Shown here: positions 26,554 to 35,096 of the stretch, one piece after another
Position numbering within the stretch: position 1 is the first letter of the stretch
Layout of the letters: every line of letters begins with the position of its first letter
Origin: an uncultured Lewinella sp.
GTDB taxonomy: Bacteria > Bacteroidota > Bacteroidia > Chitinophagales > Saprospiraceae
DNA: 38,926 nt
NCBI GenBank assembly: GCA_913057725.1
Contig: CAJXOS010000052.1
Span: 1 to 38,926, forward strand
Direction of reading: 5' to 3'
Program-made: the position numbers and the translations under genes
Notes under the pieces: model-generated
Told to the model about the DNA's origin: nothing
Seen by the model: the letters and a program-made list of their open reading frames with translations, nothing else
Databases searched by the model: none

Positions 26554-27981
26554 CTAGGTGACTCTATTAGTCAATACAGAGTATAGGTTGCCCAGGATTT
26601 TCAAATTAGTCATTACGATCAATACGCCAGACAAGACACTCATTAATGTGAGTTTCCCTATCGGGCTAAGTACGAAAAACCCTTGTACGGACGCTACTTG
26701 TATCAGAATCAGAAGAATGACAGCCGCGATGGGACTCCAGAGGTGTTTCAAATAAAATCGTAGGGTAAACGGTATGAAATAGAAAAGGACGACCAGTAAA
26801 ATTAGGTAAGACAAGACCTTGGCTATTACCAAATAATACGCTACTAGTAATATCCCCACCTGGCAGCCTAGATAGATAGCCAGAATGGTCAATACCGTTC
26901 TGGCTCCGGTAATATAAGTAGATACCTCCGGCTTACCTATGCTGGCAAATACCACACTACCTATCTGACTAATAGCCTGAAGCGCTCCTGCAAAACATAA
27001 AATCTCTACGATTGGAATTGCCTCAATCCACTTATCACCAAACACGGAAGTTATGAGCCATTCGGCATTAAATGACAGAATACTCATACCAGGAAAAGCT
27101 ACCATCGCAATGAGTTGCTTGGACTTGAAGTAGCCGCTAATTATTTTTTCGTTACTATCCTTTATCGCAGAAAAAGAGGGAAACAGAACCTCACTGAATA
27201 TGGTCGATATCCGCTTGACCGGAGCGTACATGATATTATAAGCGAAGGAGTAATAACCGAGTATCGTGGGAGTAAAAACTTTTCCCATGATCAGGTAATC
27301 TATATTGCGCTCCAAGAAAAGCATTGTATTGGCCAGCTTAAATTTAGCTGCATACCAAACCATATGTGATACACTACCAAAATCAAATTGTAAGCTCGGT
27401 TTCCAGTTCGAGTGATATAGAATTAAGATTAAGCGTGTGACATTCGCAATCACTGACTGCAACACAATCGCATATACGCCCGCTCCAGCATAGGCACTGG
27501 ATATTCCAACTACAGCCCCAATTAACAGTGCAATTACATTGACTTTGCTCAGCAACTTAAACCTCAGGTCACGTTCTTCGATTTTGTAATGTATCGTGAA
27601 TAACGGATACAACACAATACTTGTAGCCGCCACCATAGCTACGTTCACTAACCTTGGTTCTTCGTAAAACTCGGCTGCAAGGGGTATTGTCGCTATCACA
27701 AGGCTGAAGGTCAAGGTGCATAAGCCGATGTTTAGCCAGTAAAGGGTGGACAGTTGCCGCTGGGTGGATTTCCGTTCATAAATGATAGCAGATCCAAACC
27801 CGATTACAGTGAAGATTTTGACGAAGCCAATATAAGTTGTGGCCAACGCGACTAGTCCAAAATCCTCTGGCACTAAGATCGTAGCCAAAATGATATTTAC
27901 CCCAATGGAGACAAACTGAGCAAGAAGATTGGCTGAAGCCAAAAGAAATCCTCCTTGAACAATCTTTTGCTTTAAACCCAA
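26554..27981 (-). CDS. Wzx-type oligosaccharide flippase (MOP superfamily)
   Basis: The 475-residue protein has about 12-14 membrane helices and the typical amphipathic start GLKQKIVQGGFLLASANLLAQF, followed by GFGSAIIYERK and the mid-protein KRISTIFSEVLFPSFSAIK pattern of WzxC-like flippases. It would move the completed lipid-linked repeat unit across the inner membrane. The start is TTG at 27981, since a TAG lies two codons upstream and no ATG is available. It follows the tyrosine kinase by 12 bases, the usual Wza-Wzc-Wzx order. The TTG assignment is robust unless a rarer start is used. Confidence 0.92.
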   Translation of the reverse strand: MGLKQKIVQGGFLLASANLLAQFVSIGVNIILATILVPEDFGLVALATTYIGFVKIFTVIGFGSAIIYERKSTQRQLSTLYWLNIGLCTLTFSLVIATIPLAAEFYEEPRLVNVAMVAATSIVLYPLFTIHYKIEERDLRFKLLSKVNVIALLIGAVVGISSAYAGAGVYAIVLQSVIANVTRLILILYHSNWKPSLQFDFGSVSHMVWYAAKFKLANTMLFLERNIDYLIMGKVFTPTILGYYSFAYNIMYAPVKRISTIFSEVLFPSFSAIKDSNEKIISGYFKSKQLIAMVAFPGMSILSFNAEWLITSVFGDKWIEAIPIVEILCFAGALQAISQIGSVVFASIGKPEVSTYITGARTVLTILAIYLGCQVGILLVAYYLVIAKVLSYLILLVVLFYFIPFTLRFYLKHLWSPIAAVILLILIQVASVQGFFVLSPIGKLTLMSVLSGVLIVMTNLKILGNLYSVLTNRVT

Positions 27982-27993
27982 GAGCTAAAGTAA

Positions 27994-30387
27994 CTAAGGA
28001 CGTTTAAAGAAACGGGTGATCCAGTTCTTAGAGGCGTCCTCTTCATAGTAACCGTAACCGTAGCCGTAGCCGTAACCATAACCGTAACCATAACCATAAC
28101 CGTAGCTGCTTCCTTCTTTTACGCCGTTCAGCACAATGGTAGGCCGGTTGAGTTTGTTTTCCCGGCGCAAATTTTCCACTAGCTGGAGGACCGGTTTAGG
28201 CGTTTTCCCGTGCCGAACTGAAAAAATGGTGGCGTCGATATGTGGAGTCAAAGAAAAGGCATCAGCAACCAAACCAATTGGCGCTGAGTCTATAAGAATA
28301 TAGTCATACACTGCTTTTAGTTCAGTGAACAGATCCGATAATTTCGGAGAATTAAGTAACTCTGCGGGATTAGGAGGAATTGGTCCACTGGGGATAAAAG
28401 ATATGTTTTCTTGATCCTCAACTCCATAGACAATATCCTCTACACTAGCGGTTCCGATCAAATAATTAGTCAGCCCTTCTAGTTGTGCGTCCTCCTGGTT
28501 CCGTAAATACTTACTCAATTTGGGCTTTCGAAGATCCACTCCGATCAGCAATACCTTCTTACCTGAAATGGCCAGCGTAAGTCCAAGGTTAATAGTAATA
28601 AAGGTCTTACCATCCCCACTCGCTCCAGAGGTAATGAGTATCGTTTGTTGCCCCCGTCCTGCCACAAAATAACTAAGATTACTTCTTAGCATTCGGAACA
28701 TTTCAACAATTGCCTTTCGGCTATTGGCCTTCACTACCAGTGACTCTTCCACTGAATGCTGAGCGATACTCCCCAGAATCGGCGTATCTGTGAGCTTTTT
28801 AATATCAGCTTCGCTATAGATTTTGTTATCAAGAATATCTCTTAGCACTACTAAGGAGATTGGTAGTGCTAGTCCGCCAAGAAAAAAGGCCAGATACACA
28901 TTAGTAGGCTGAGGTGAAACCGGGCTACTTGGGGTAAGTGCAGGGTCGATAACTCGAGCATTGGCAGAGGTTACAGCACTAGATAAAGCCGTTTCCTCTC
29001 TTTTCTGTAAAAGAAAGAGATATAGACTCTCCTTAATATTTTGCTGACGCTTTATCTCAACCAAATCTCTCTCTTGGCGAGGTATACGCTGAATCTTGTC
29101 TTGTAGGGTTTCAATTTTTTGGTTCAATTGTTCAATGGAGCGCTCTACGTTGACTCTTGCCTCCTCTACTCCTTCTCTCAGATTTAACTGTAGCTCCACA
29201 AGTTGGTTTTCCAGCGTTATTCTTTGTGGATTGTCCGTATTAGCACTACGTTTGATCCGATCAAGGGTGAGCACCAATTCGTTGTAATTCTCAATAGCAG
29301 GATTGATATTTGCAGCAAGCCCTTCGACCAGGCTTGTTGGCAATAACTCGTAGTTGCCTTCCGTAACTTTGAGGCCATTTTCCATAGAACGCAGAAGGTC
29401 TCTGCTTAACTCCAAACGTGATTTTTCATTGTCATAAACATTCACTTCTGTTAGGATCATCGTTACTGAGGCACTTGCCTCTGTGGGGATCGCATTGCGT
29501 TCCTTGTAGTCAACGACATCTCCCTCTACCTGGCGTAGTTCATCTGTAAGTAATTGTAACCGATCATCGATAAACTCAAGTGTTTTTCTTCCGACCTCAT
29601 TTTTATCACGAATGGCCTCTTCATTATATACCACTACCAGATAATTAACAATATCTGCAGCTCTTTGCGGCACCGGATCCCTCATTTTGAGCTCCAGGAC
29701 ACTACCGTAACGACCAATCTTACCAACAGTCAACTGTGAAAGGAAGCTTCTGGCAACCTTGTCAATTGGTTGAATCTGAATCCGAAGTGGTATATCAAAT
29801 AGGTCAGTTTGTTGATTCCTTCTCAACCAAATCGTATCAACACCAATTTCTAAAGGCTCGAACAAAGAATGTGGCACTTTGTCTTCGTCCTGTACAAGAA
29901 AAAAGGAATCGTCGCTAATCAATTGGACCTCAACAGACACCCGACGCTTATCACTGCCCCAAGCAACAGAATCTACAAAAACTGGTGTGCGCTGATACTG
30001 TTCCCGTTCTTTGATTCTCCCTAAGCTGACATACGAGATATTAAGTTTCTTCTTCTCTACTACCTTCTGCATCAAAGACCTGGAAGTCAGAATATGAATT
30101 TCATTGTCCAGATTATCTACTAATTGCGAAACACCGAATTCTTCAAGTAGCAGTTCTTCGGACAAACCTCCACTTCCTCCTTTTTGAACCTTAATCAGGA
30201 CTTTATTACTGGTCTCATAAACAGGCACGGTATACCGTAAATAGAGGCGCGCGCCGATATAAGCTAATAGTAGGCACAGTAGAATCCAGTGCCAAAAACT
30301 AAGTAATCGACTAAATAGCGCACGTAAATCCAAAGTTTCTGGCTCTAGATCAACACCTGGTAAGAATGAGCTTTCTTGCGTTTCCAA
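27994..30387 (-). CDS. Wzc-like polysaccharide co-polymerase and bacterial tyrosine kinase
   Basis: The 797-residue protein joins a Wzz-like chain-length domain, with membrane helices near 30-50 and 500-520 and a long coiled-coil periplasmic part between them, to a cytoplasmic BY-kinase. The kinase has Walker A GASGDGKT near 587-594, Walker A' LLIGVDLRKP near 610-620 and Walker B ILIDSAP near 697. The C-terminus carries nine Tyr-Gly dipeptides plus Tyr-Tyr at about 762-781, the expected autophosphorylation cluster but unusually regular. It controls polymer length and export with the Wza-like lipoprotein and is opposed by the PHP phosphatase. The start is TTG, with TAA two codons upstream. Confidence 0.95.
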   Translation of the reverse strand: METQESSFLPGVDLEPETLDLRALFSRLLSFWHWILLCLLLAYIGARLYLRYTVPVYETSNKVLIKVQKGGSGGLSEELLLEEFGVSQLVDNLDNEIHILTSRSLMQKVVEKKKLNISYVSLGRIKEREQYQRTPVFVDSVAWGSDKRRVSVEVQLISDDSFFLVQDEDKVPHSLFEPLEIGVDTIWLRRNQQTDLFDIPLRIQIQPIDKVARSFLSQLTVGKIGRYGSVLELKMRDPVPQRAADIVNYLVVVYNEEAIRDKNEVGRKTLEFIDDRLQLLTDELRQVEGDVVDYKERNAIPTEASASVTMILTEVNVYDNEKSRLELSRDLLRSMENGLKVTEGNYELLPTSLVEGLAANINPAIENYNELVLTLDRIKRSANTDNPQRITLENQLVELQLNLREGVEEARVNVERSIEQLNQKIETLQDKIQRIPRQERDLVEIKRQQNIKESLYLFLLQKREETALSSAVTSANARVIDPALTPSSPVSPQPTNVYLAFFLGGLALPISLVVLRDILDNKIYSEADIKKLTDTPILGSIAQHSVEESLVVKANSRKAIVEMFRMLRSNLSYFVAGRGQQTILITSGASGDGKTFITINLGLTLAISGKKVLLIGVDLRKPKLSKYLRNQEDAQLEGLTNYLIGTASVEDIVYGVEDQENISFIPSGPIPPNPAELLNSPKLSDLFTELKAVYDYILIDSAPIGLVADAFSLTPHIDATIFSVRHGKTPKPVLQLVENLRRENKLNRPTIVLNGVKEGSSYGYGYGYGYGYGYGYGYGYYEEDASKNWITRFFKRP
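28045..28104. repeat. Hexanucleotide repeat encoding the (Tyr-Gly)9 Tyr-Tyr tail of the tyrosine kinase
   Basis: A 60-base tract of degenerate GGTTAY-type hexamers, read on the minus strand, encodes nine Tyr-Gly units and a final Tyr-Tyr. The unit length is a multiple of three, so copy-number changes would alter the number of tyrosines without shifting the frame. Codon variation (TAC/TAT, GGT/GGC) shows the array has diverged somewhat, which should reduce slippage. Confidence 0.9.
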
Positions 30388-30446
30388 ATCTTACGTTTAG
30401 TAGTTAATGGGGAACAAATGACAACCAACTGTAGACGTCATTTTAT

Positions 30447-31238
30447 TTACCGAGTCAAAGTAATTACAAGAGTTGTCAATGAAGTAATTACCGAAAGCCA
30501 AGGAAGGATCCGTTGGGATTGATCCCGCAAGGAAGCTGTTTTTTCTTCCAACGGTTCTACGTAGATAACATCATTTTGCCGCAAATAAAAGAAGTCAGAC
30601 TTAAAGATTGATCGATCCTGTAAGTTCAGATAACCATACTGGCGTTCACCACCAACTTCCCGGATAATTAAAACGTTTGTTCGATTGGCGTAAGGGGTCA
30701 AGTCACCGGCCTGTCCCAGGGCATCCAGCACCGTTACACGTTCGTTGGCAAAAAAGAATGTACTTGGTTGTAGGACTTCCCCCAAAACAGTCACCCTAAA
30801 ATTGAGGAACCTAATAATTACCACTGGATCTTTCAAGTATGGTTCCAGTTTTTCAGTAATTATCACTCTCACTTGCTCGATAGATTTGCCGGCTACCTCC
30901 AGCGTACCCAGAATTGGGAAATCGATCGTTCCTTCTGCACTCACCAGATAACCAAACATAGGGCGAACAGCACTATTTGCATTAATATTACCTGCCGCAA
31001 CATTAGGCAAATCAACATTGAAAGGAAGAGTAGTTTCTTCATCCAGGGCTTTGACCCTAATGGAAATCAAGTCATCTGCTTGCAAAATGAGTTTAGGACT
31101 GTTAGTAATTGTTTCCGGCGTTGATGGGAAAGCCGGGCCTTCACTAAAATTCAGTAATTCCGGATGTCGTACGCAGGAACTGCCAACTAAGATAACGGCA
31201 GTCAAGAATAAAAAAAGTAGTCTATTTTGAAAACTCAT
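30447..31238 (-). CDS. Wza-like polysaccharide export lipoprotein
   Basis: The 263-residue protein begins with a lipoprotein signal ending at Cys22 (VGSSC). A polysaccharide export domain (LILQADDLISIRVKA) follows, then an SLBB-type domain (FRVTVLGEVLQPSTFF, NERVTVLDALGQAGDLTPYA), and a hydrophobic C-terminal helix at about 244-262. This is the short Bacteroidota form of Wza, which forms the export channel across the periplasm and outer membrane with the Wzc-like kinase. The ATG start gives a complete signal peptide. About 60 bases separate it from the kinase gene; they contain a 7-bp inverted repeat (30416-30443) but no clear terminator. Confidence 0.92.
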   Translation of the reverse strand: MSFQNRLLFLFLTAVILVGSSCVRHPELLNFSEGPAFPSTPETITNSPKLILQADDLISIRVKALDEETTLPFNVDLPNVAAGNINANSAVRPMFGYLVSAEGTIDFPILGTLEVAGKSIEQVRVIITEKLEPYLKDPVVIIRFLNFRVTVLGEVLQPSTFFFANERVTVLDALGQAGDLTPYANRTNVLIIREVGGERQYGYLNLQDRSIFKSDFFYLRQNDVIYVEPLEEKTASLRDQSQRILPWLSVITSLTTLVITLTR

Positions 31239-31254
31239 AGCTTACAGGGGTTTC

Positions 31255-32307
31255 TCAAATACCGTAATAGGCTTTATACCAATTTATGAAGACTCTGATA
31301 CCTTCTTCAATCGTTGTTTTGGGTTTGTAATCAACCGCATCGATCAAATCCGAAACATCAGCAAAGGTAGTAGGTACATCCCCAGCTTGTATCGGTAACA
31401 TTTCCTTTTTGGCCTCTTTGCCAAGTTCTTGCTCTATGACACGAATAAAGTGCATCAGATCAACCGGCTGGTTATTACCGATATTGAATACCTTATACGG
31501 TGCAGAAGAGCTAGACGGATCTGGAGCTATTGCAGACCATTCGTCGTTTCCTTCTGGTGGACGGGCCAATACTCTGGTCACACTTTCCACAATGTCGTCT
31601 ACAAATGTGAAATCCCTTTGCATTTCCCCGTAGTTAAAGACCTTGATTGGCTCATTATTTAGAATGGCCTTGGCAAAAAGAAAATAAGCCATATCCGGCC
31701 TACCCCAAGGACCGTATACCGTGAAAAAGCGTAGACCTGTGGTAGGCAGTGCAAAAAGATGACTATAAGTATGAGCCATCAGTTCATTACTTTTTTTTGT
31801 GGCCGCATAAAGTGATACCGGATGGTCCACATTATCGCTGGTAGAGAATGGAATTTTTTTATTCATCCCGTAAACACTACTGGAACTAGCGTAGACAAAG
31901 TGCTGTATTTGGTTATGCCGACAACACTCTAAGAGATTGGCAAAGCCTACTACGTTACTTTGTAAGTATGCGGATGGATTTTTCAAACTGTATCGCACAC
32001 CTGCCTGAGCTGCTAGATTGACCACATGAGTAAACTGATGTTCTTGAAATAACTCCTGCAAACTTGCCAGATCTTCAAGCTTAAGCTGGACAAAGTAATA
32101 ATTCGCGTGTTTACTACTTGAGACCAGTTCTCGATACGCAATTCGGTTTCGAGCTATACCAGCTTCCTCTAACCGAGAAATCTTTAGGCTAACATCATAA
32201 TAGTTATTAATACTATCTAAGCCTACCACTTCATGCCCATCAGCTACTAGACGATTGGCCAAGTGAAATCCGATAAATCCGGCCGTACCTGTAACAAGAA
32301 CTTTCAT
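31255..32307 (-). CDS. CapI-like UDP-glucuronate 4-epimerase (SDR family)
   Basis: The 350-residue NAD-dependent enzyme has the Rossmann motif GTAGFIG (7-13), a long NNYYDVSLKISRLEEAGI segment typical of CapI/UDP-glucuronate 4-epimerases, the VYASSSSVYG strand (138-147) and the catalytic pair Tyr167 and Lys171. It converts UDP-GlcA to UDP-GalA, or the HexNAcA equivalents. Together with the UDP-sugar dehydrogenase it implies a uronic-acid-containing polymer. The start is ATG. A TviC/WbpP-like HexNAc epimerase is less likely from the N-terminal region. Confidence 0.9.
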   Translation of the reverse strand: MKVLVTGTAGFIGFHLANRLVADGHEVVGLDSINNYYDVSLKISRLEEAGIARNRIAYRELVSSSKHANYYFVQLKLEDLASLQELFQEHQFTHVVNLAAQAGVRYSLKNPSAYLQSNVVGFANLLECCRHNQIQHFVYASSSSVYGMNKKIPFSTSDNVDHPVSLYAATKKSNELMAHTYSHLFALPTTGLRFFTVYGPWGRPDMAYFLFAKAILNNEPIKVFNYGEMQRDFTFVDDIVESVTRVLARPPEGNDEWSAIAPDPSSSSAPYKVFNIGNNQPVDLMHFIRVIEQELGKEAKKEMLPIQAGDVPTTFADVSDLIDAVDYKPKTTIEEGIRVFINWYKAYYGI

Positions 32308-32331
32308 GTATTAAACTTCAGTTGTTTAGTT

Positions 32332-33309
<978 letters not shown>

Positions 33310-33366
33310 TTAGTTAAGTTAATGAGATTAGTTGGACTAAGCAGTGTTAAGTATTTATGCTAAGGA

Positions 33367-34107
33367 TTAAGCTAACAGTTGATTTTTCATCCTCTGGACG
33401 TACTCTGCTAGTAAACGGCTGATTTTCTTTTCTTGTAGCAACCGCTCTAAATTTTCTGCATGACGCTCATGGTGTAGATCCGTTGCCAGATAGTCGATCA
33501 TTCCCGCTTTTAAGAGGCGTAGTGCATTATCTTGTATGGGCTTACCATAATAGCCAACCAATGAAAGGAGATTCATTTGAAACTCCACTCCTCGGTCCTT
33601 CAACGACTCATACCGCTTAAAATTATCACGAAAGAACAGATAACGTTCCGGATGTGCAAGTAATACCTTATACCCTTTAGTTTGCAGTTGAAAGATATAC
33701 TGGTCCAGGTTTGGAGGCGCTGAGACGAAAGCCATCTCCACCAATACTCTGTTACCAGGGAGCGTCAGCAGCTCTACCGCCGCCATTTTTTCTCCGAAGG
33801 CCTCATCCATCAGGTATTCTGCCGCAGCATCTATCTGTACCTCTAAGCCCTCTTCTCTTGCAGCAGCCCTGACAACTTCTAGTTTTTCCAGTATTATTTC
33901 TGGTGTATTCGGATATAAATCAGCCATCACATGCGGTGTGGTGATAAAGCGATTGAAACCCATGCCCTGCAAGCGACGAATAAGGGCAAGGCTTTCCTCT
34001 ACCGTCTTTGCCCCATCATCAATCCCTGGCAGTAGATGTGAGTGAAGGTCAAGACCAAGTAATTGGTAACTATCCAGCATCGGTTTAGCCTTAAAAAAAC
34101 TAAACAT
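33367..34107 (-). CDS. CpsB/YwqE-type PHP-domain tyrosine-protein phosphatase
   Basis: The 246-residue protein has the PHP metal-binding motifs LDLHSHLLPGIDDGAKT (H22, H24, D30, D31) and TTPHVM (H59), and a later LLAHPERY. This is the Mn-dependent polysaccharide phosphatase family that reverses BY-kinase phosphorylation. It should dephosphorylate the Tyr-rich tail of the Wzc-like kinase. I chose the ATG at 34107. The frame opens with a TTG at 34119, which is less likely. It is the first structural gene after the antiterminator and its hairpin-rich intergenic region. Confidence 0.93.
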   Translation of the reverse strand: MFSFFKAKPMLDSYQLLGLDLHSHLLPGIDDGAKTVEESLALIRRLQGMGFNRFITTPHVMADLYPNTPEIILEKLEVVRAAAREEGLEVQIDAAAEYLMDEAFGEKMAAVELLTLPGNRVLVEMAFVSAPPNLDQYIFQLQTKGYKVLLAHPERYLFFRDNFKRYESLKDRGVEFQMNLLSLVGYYGKPIQDNALRLLKAGMIDYLATDLHHERHAENLERLLQEKKISRLLAEYVQRMKNQLLA

Positions 34108-34401
34108 CCGACAAATCAAATTTGAAGAAATAAAGGACTAAACCGCTTACAAAACTACTTCCTCTCCCTGGAGAGGGAGGGCTAGGGTGGGTCGAAATAC
34201 GGCTTCGCCCTCCATAAGTCGCAGCGGATTTATGGCCTGAAGGCGATATGTGCAATTGCACGTCCATAATTGTTGCGGCAATTACTGACGTAGTGGTCAA
34301 TAGCGGCAGCCGCATACCGATATGAAGTCGTTCATCTCATATGGATGACCGAATACAATCTTTACTGGGTTTCAATAGGTTGTGTCGTCCGTCACTTAGT
34401 T
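34108..34401 (-). promoter_or_regulatory. Palindrome-rich intergenic region between antiterminator and operon
   Basis: This 294-base stretch holds no gene but at least six perfect short inverted repeats: arms 34161-34167/34170-34176, 34212-34217/34230-34235, the 12-bp palindrome 34250-34261, 34267-34272/34279-34284, 34303-34307/34309-34313 and 34320-34325/34337-34342. On the minus strand the first is followed by a short GTTTTG run, weakly terminator-like. A TAGTTTTG matching the Bacteroidota -7 box (TAnnTTTG) lies at 34150-34157, but no -33 box is evident. The setting suggests leader RNA structures on which the NusG paralogue acts. Confidence 0.4.
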
Positions 34402-34983
34402 TCAGTACGAGGCTAAATTTTTCTGTAGCCTACGTACGTGTTGTGGGCTGACTTCCATAAGCAAGTCGTAGCCCAGCGTCTGTAATGAAATCACCAAACA
34501 TTGGCGTCCCTTCTGTTCAATTAAGGTGCCAGTCAATCCGGTTAATTGACCACCGATCACCTCAACAGCGTCGCCTTGGCGTAGGCTAGTTACGTCTGCC
34601 TCTACGCCTCCAATTTCACCTACTATTCTTCGCAGTAGATCAATTTCATGATTAGGAATAGCAAGGAGGTTACGCCTGATTTTCAAAAAGCGTTGAACGT
34701 ACTGGGTTTCCAGCACCGGTACATACTGAGATTGGGTAATATGGACAAAGACATAGCAACTGATTAAGGGCAGTTCTACCTCTTTGACTTTGCGGGTATA
34801 ATATCGTTTTAACTTTTGTAGTGGAACGTAGGCAGTAATCCCTTTTTTCCGTAGGAGTTCTACTACCTTCTTTTCGCGCTTGTAACCTGTATATACAGCA
34901 AACCACCGCGCTTCTGTATCGTGAAGGTGGTTTTCGTGGGAAGGTCTGGCAATTGGTAATGTCGTTTTCAAGCTCCTCGTCAT
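34402..34983 (-). CDS. NusG-family transcription antiterminator (UpxY-like)
   Basis: The 193-residue protein has an NGN domain at about 26-122, beginning RWFAVYTGYKREKKV and including LPLISCYVFVH. A KOW motif region at about 136-165 (GDAVEVIGGQLTGLTGTL) follows. Specialised NusG paralogues of this size (UpxY in Bacteroides, RfaH and LoaP elsewhere) keep RNA polymerase elongating through long polysaccharide operons. It stands directly upstream of the operon, as expected. The ATG is clear and sits immediately after the 3' arm of a perfect 9-bp hairpin, so its own translation may be controlled. I see no sigma-factor box just upstream; it may be transcribed from the promoter of the preceding dehydrogenase. 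Confidence 0.92.
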   Translation of the reverse strand: MTRSLKTTLPIARPSHENHLHDTEARWFAVYTGYKREKKVVELLRKKGITAYVPLQKLKRYYTRKVKEVELPLISCYVFVHITQSQYVPVLETQYVQRFLKIRRNLLAIPNHEIDLLRRIVGEIGGVEADVTSLRQGDAVEVIGGQLTGLTGTLIEQKGRQCLVISLQTLGYDLLMEVSPQHVRRLQKNLASY

Positions 34984-35014
34984 GGGGTTAATCAGGGTCT
35001 TTCTAATTAACCCC
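34984..35014 (-). promoter_or_regulatory. Hairpin abutting the antiterminator start codon
   Basis: A perfect inverted repeat, GGGGTTAAT / ATTAACCCC with a 13-base loop, ends exactly one base before the ATG of the NusG-like gene. In the minus-strand transcript the ribosome-binding zone would be held in this stem. Opening it by a protein, an upstream ribosome or temperature could control synthesis of the antiterminator. The inverted repeat is seen directly; the function is inference. Confidence 0.5.
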
Positions 35015-35072
35015 GCTAAGTTAGGCTTTATTTGCTTTTTGGCCTATTATCACATTGGCAATCTACTGTTAG

Positions 35073-35096
35073 GTAAATCCTTAATCTTGGATTTAC
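35073..35096 (-). terminator. Inverted repeat overlapping the dehydrogenase stop codon
   Basis: GTAAATCC and GGATTTAC flank an 8-base loop, and the stop codon of the UDP-sugar dehydrogenase lies inside one arm. No T-tract follows on the minus strand, so this is at best a weak terminator or an mRNA-end stabiliser. Terminating ribosomes would cover one arm and could thereby influence readthrough into the antiterminator gene. Confidence 0.3.

Noticed and set aside
30416..30443. 7-bp inverted repeat after the export lipoprotein gene
   Set aside because: It has a 14-base loop, is AT-rich and no T-tract follows, so it is unlikely to terminate. The next gene is the expected operon partner.
33774..33781. 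GGCGGTAG on the minus strand, identical to the core of the RfaH ops element
   Set aside because: It lies inside the phosphatase gene where it encodes Ala-Val-Glu codons, the following bases do not match the rest of ops, and one chance 8-mer hit is expected in a window this size.
34100..34315. A 71-codon minus-strand frame in the intergenic region before the phosphatase
   Set aside because: It spans the palindromes, has no recognisable domain and overlaps the phosphatase start.
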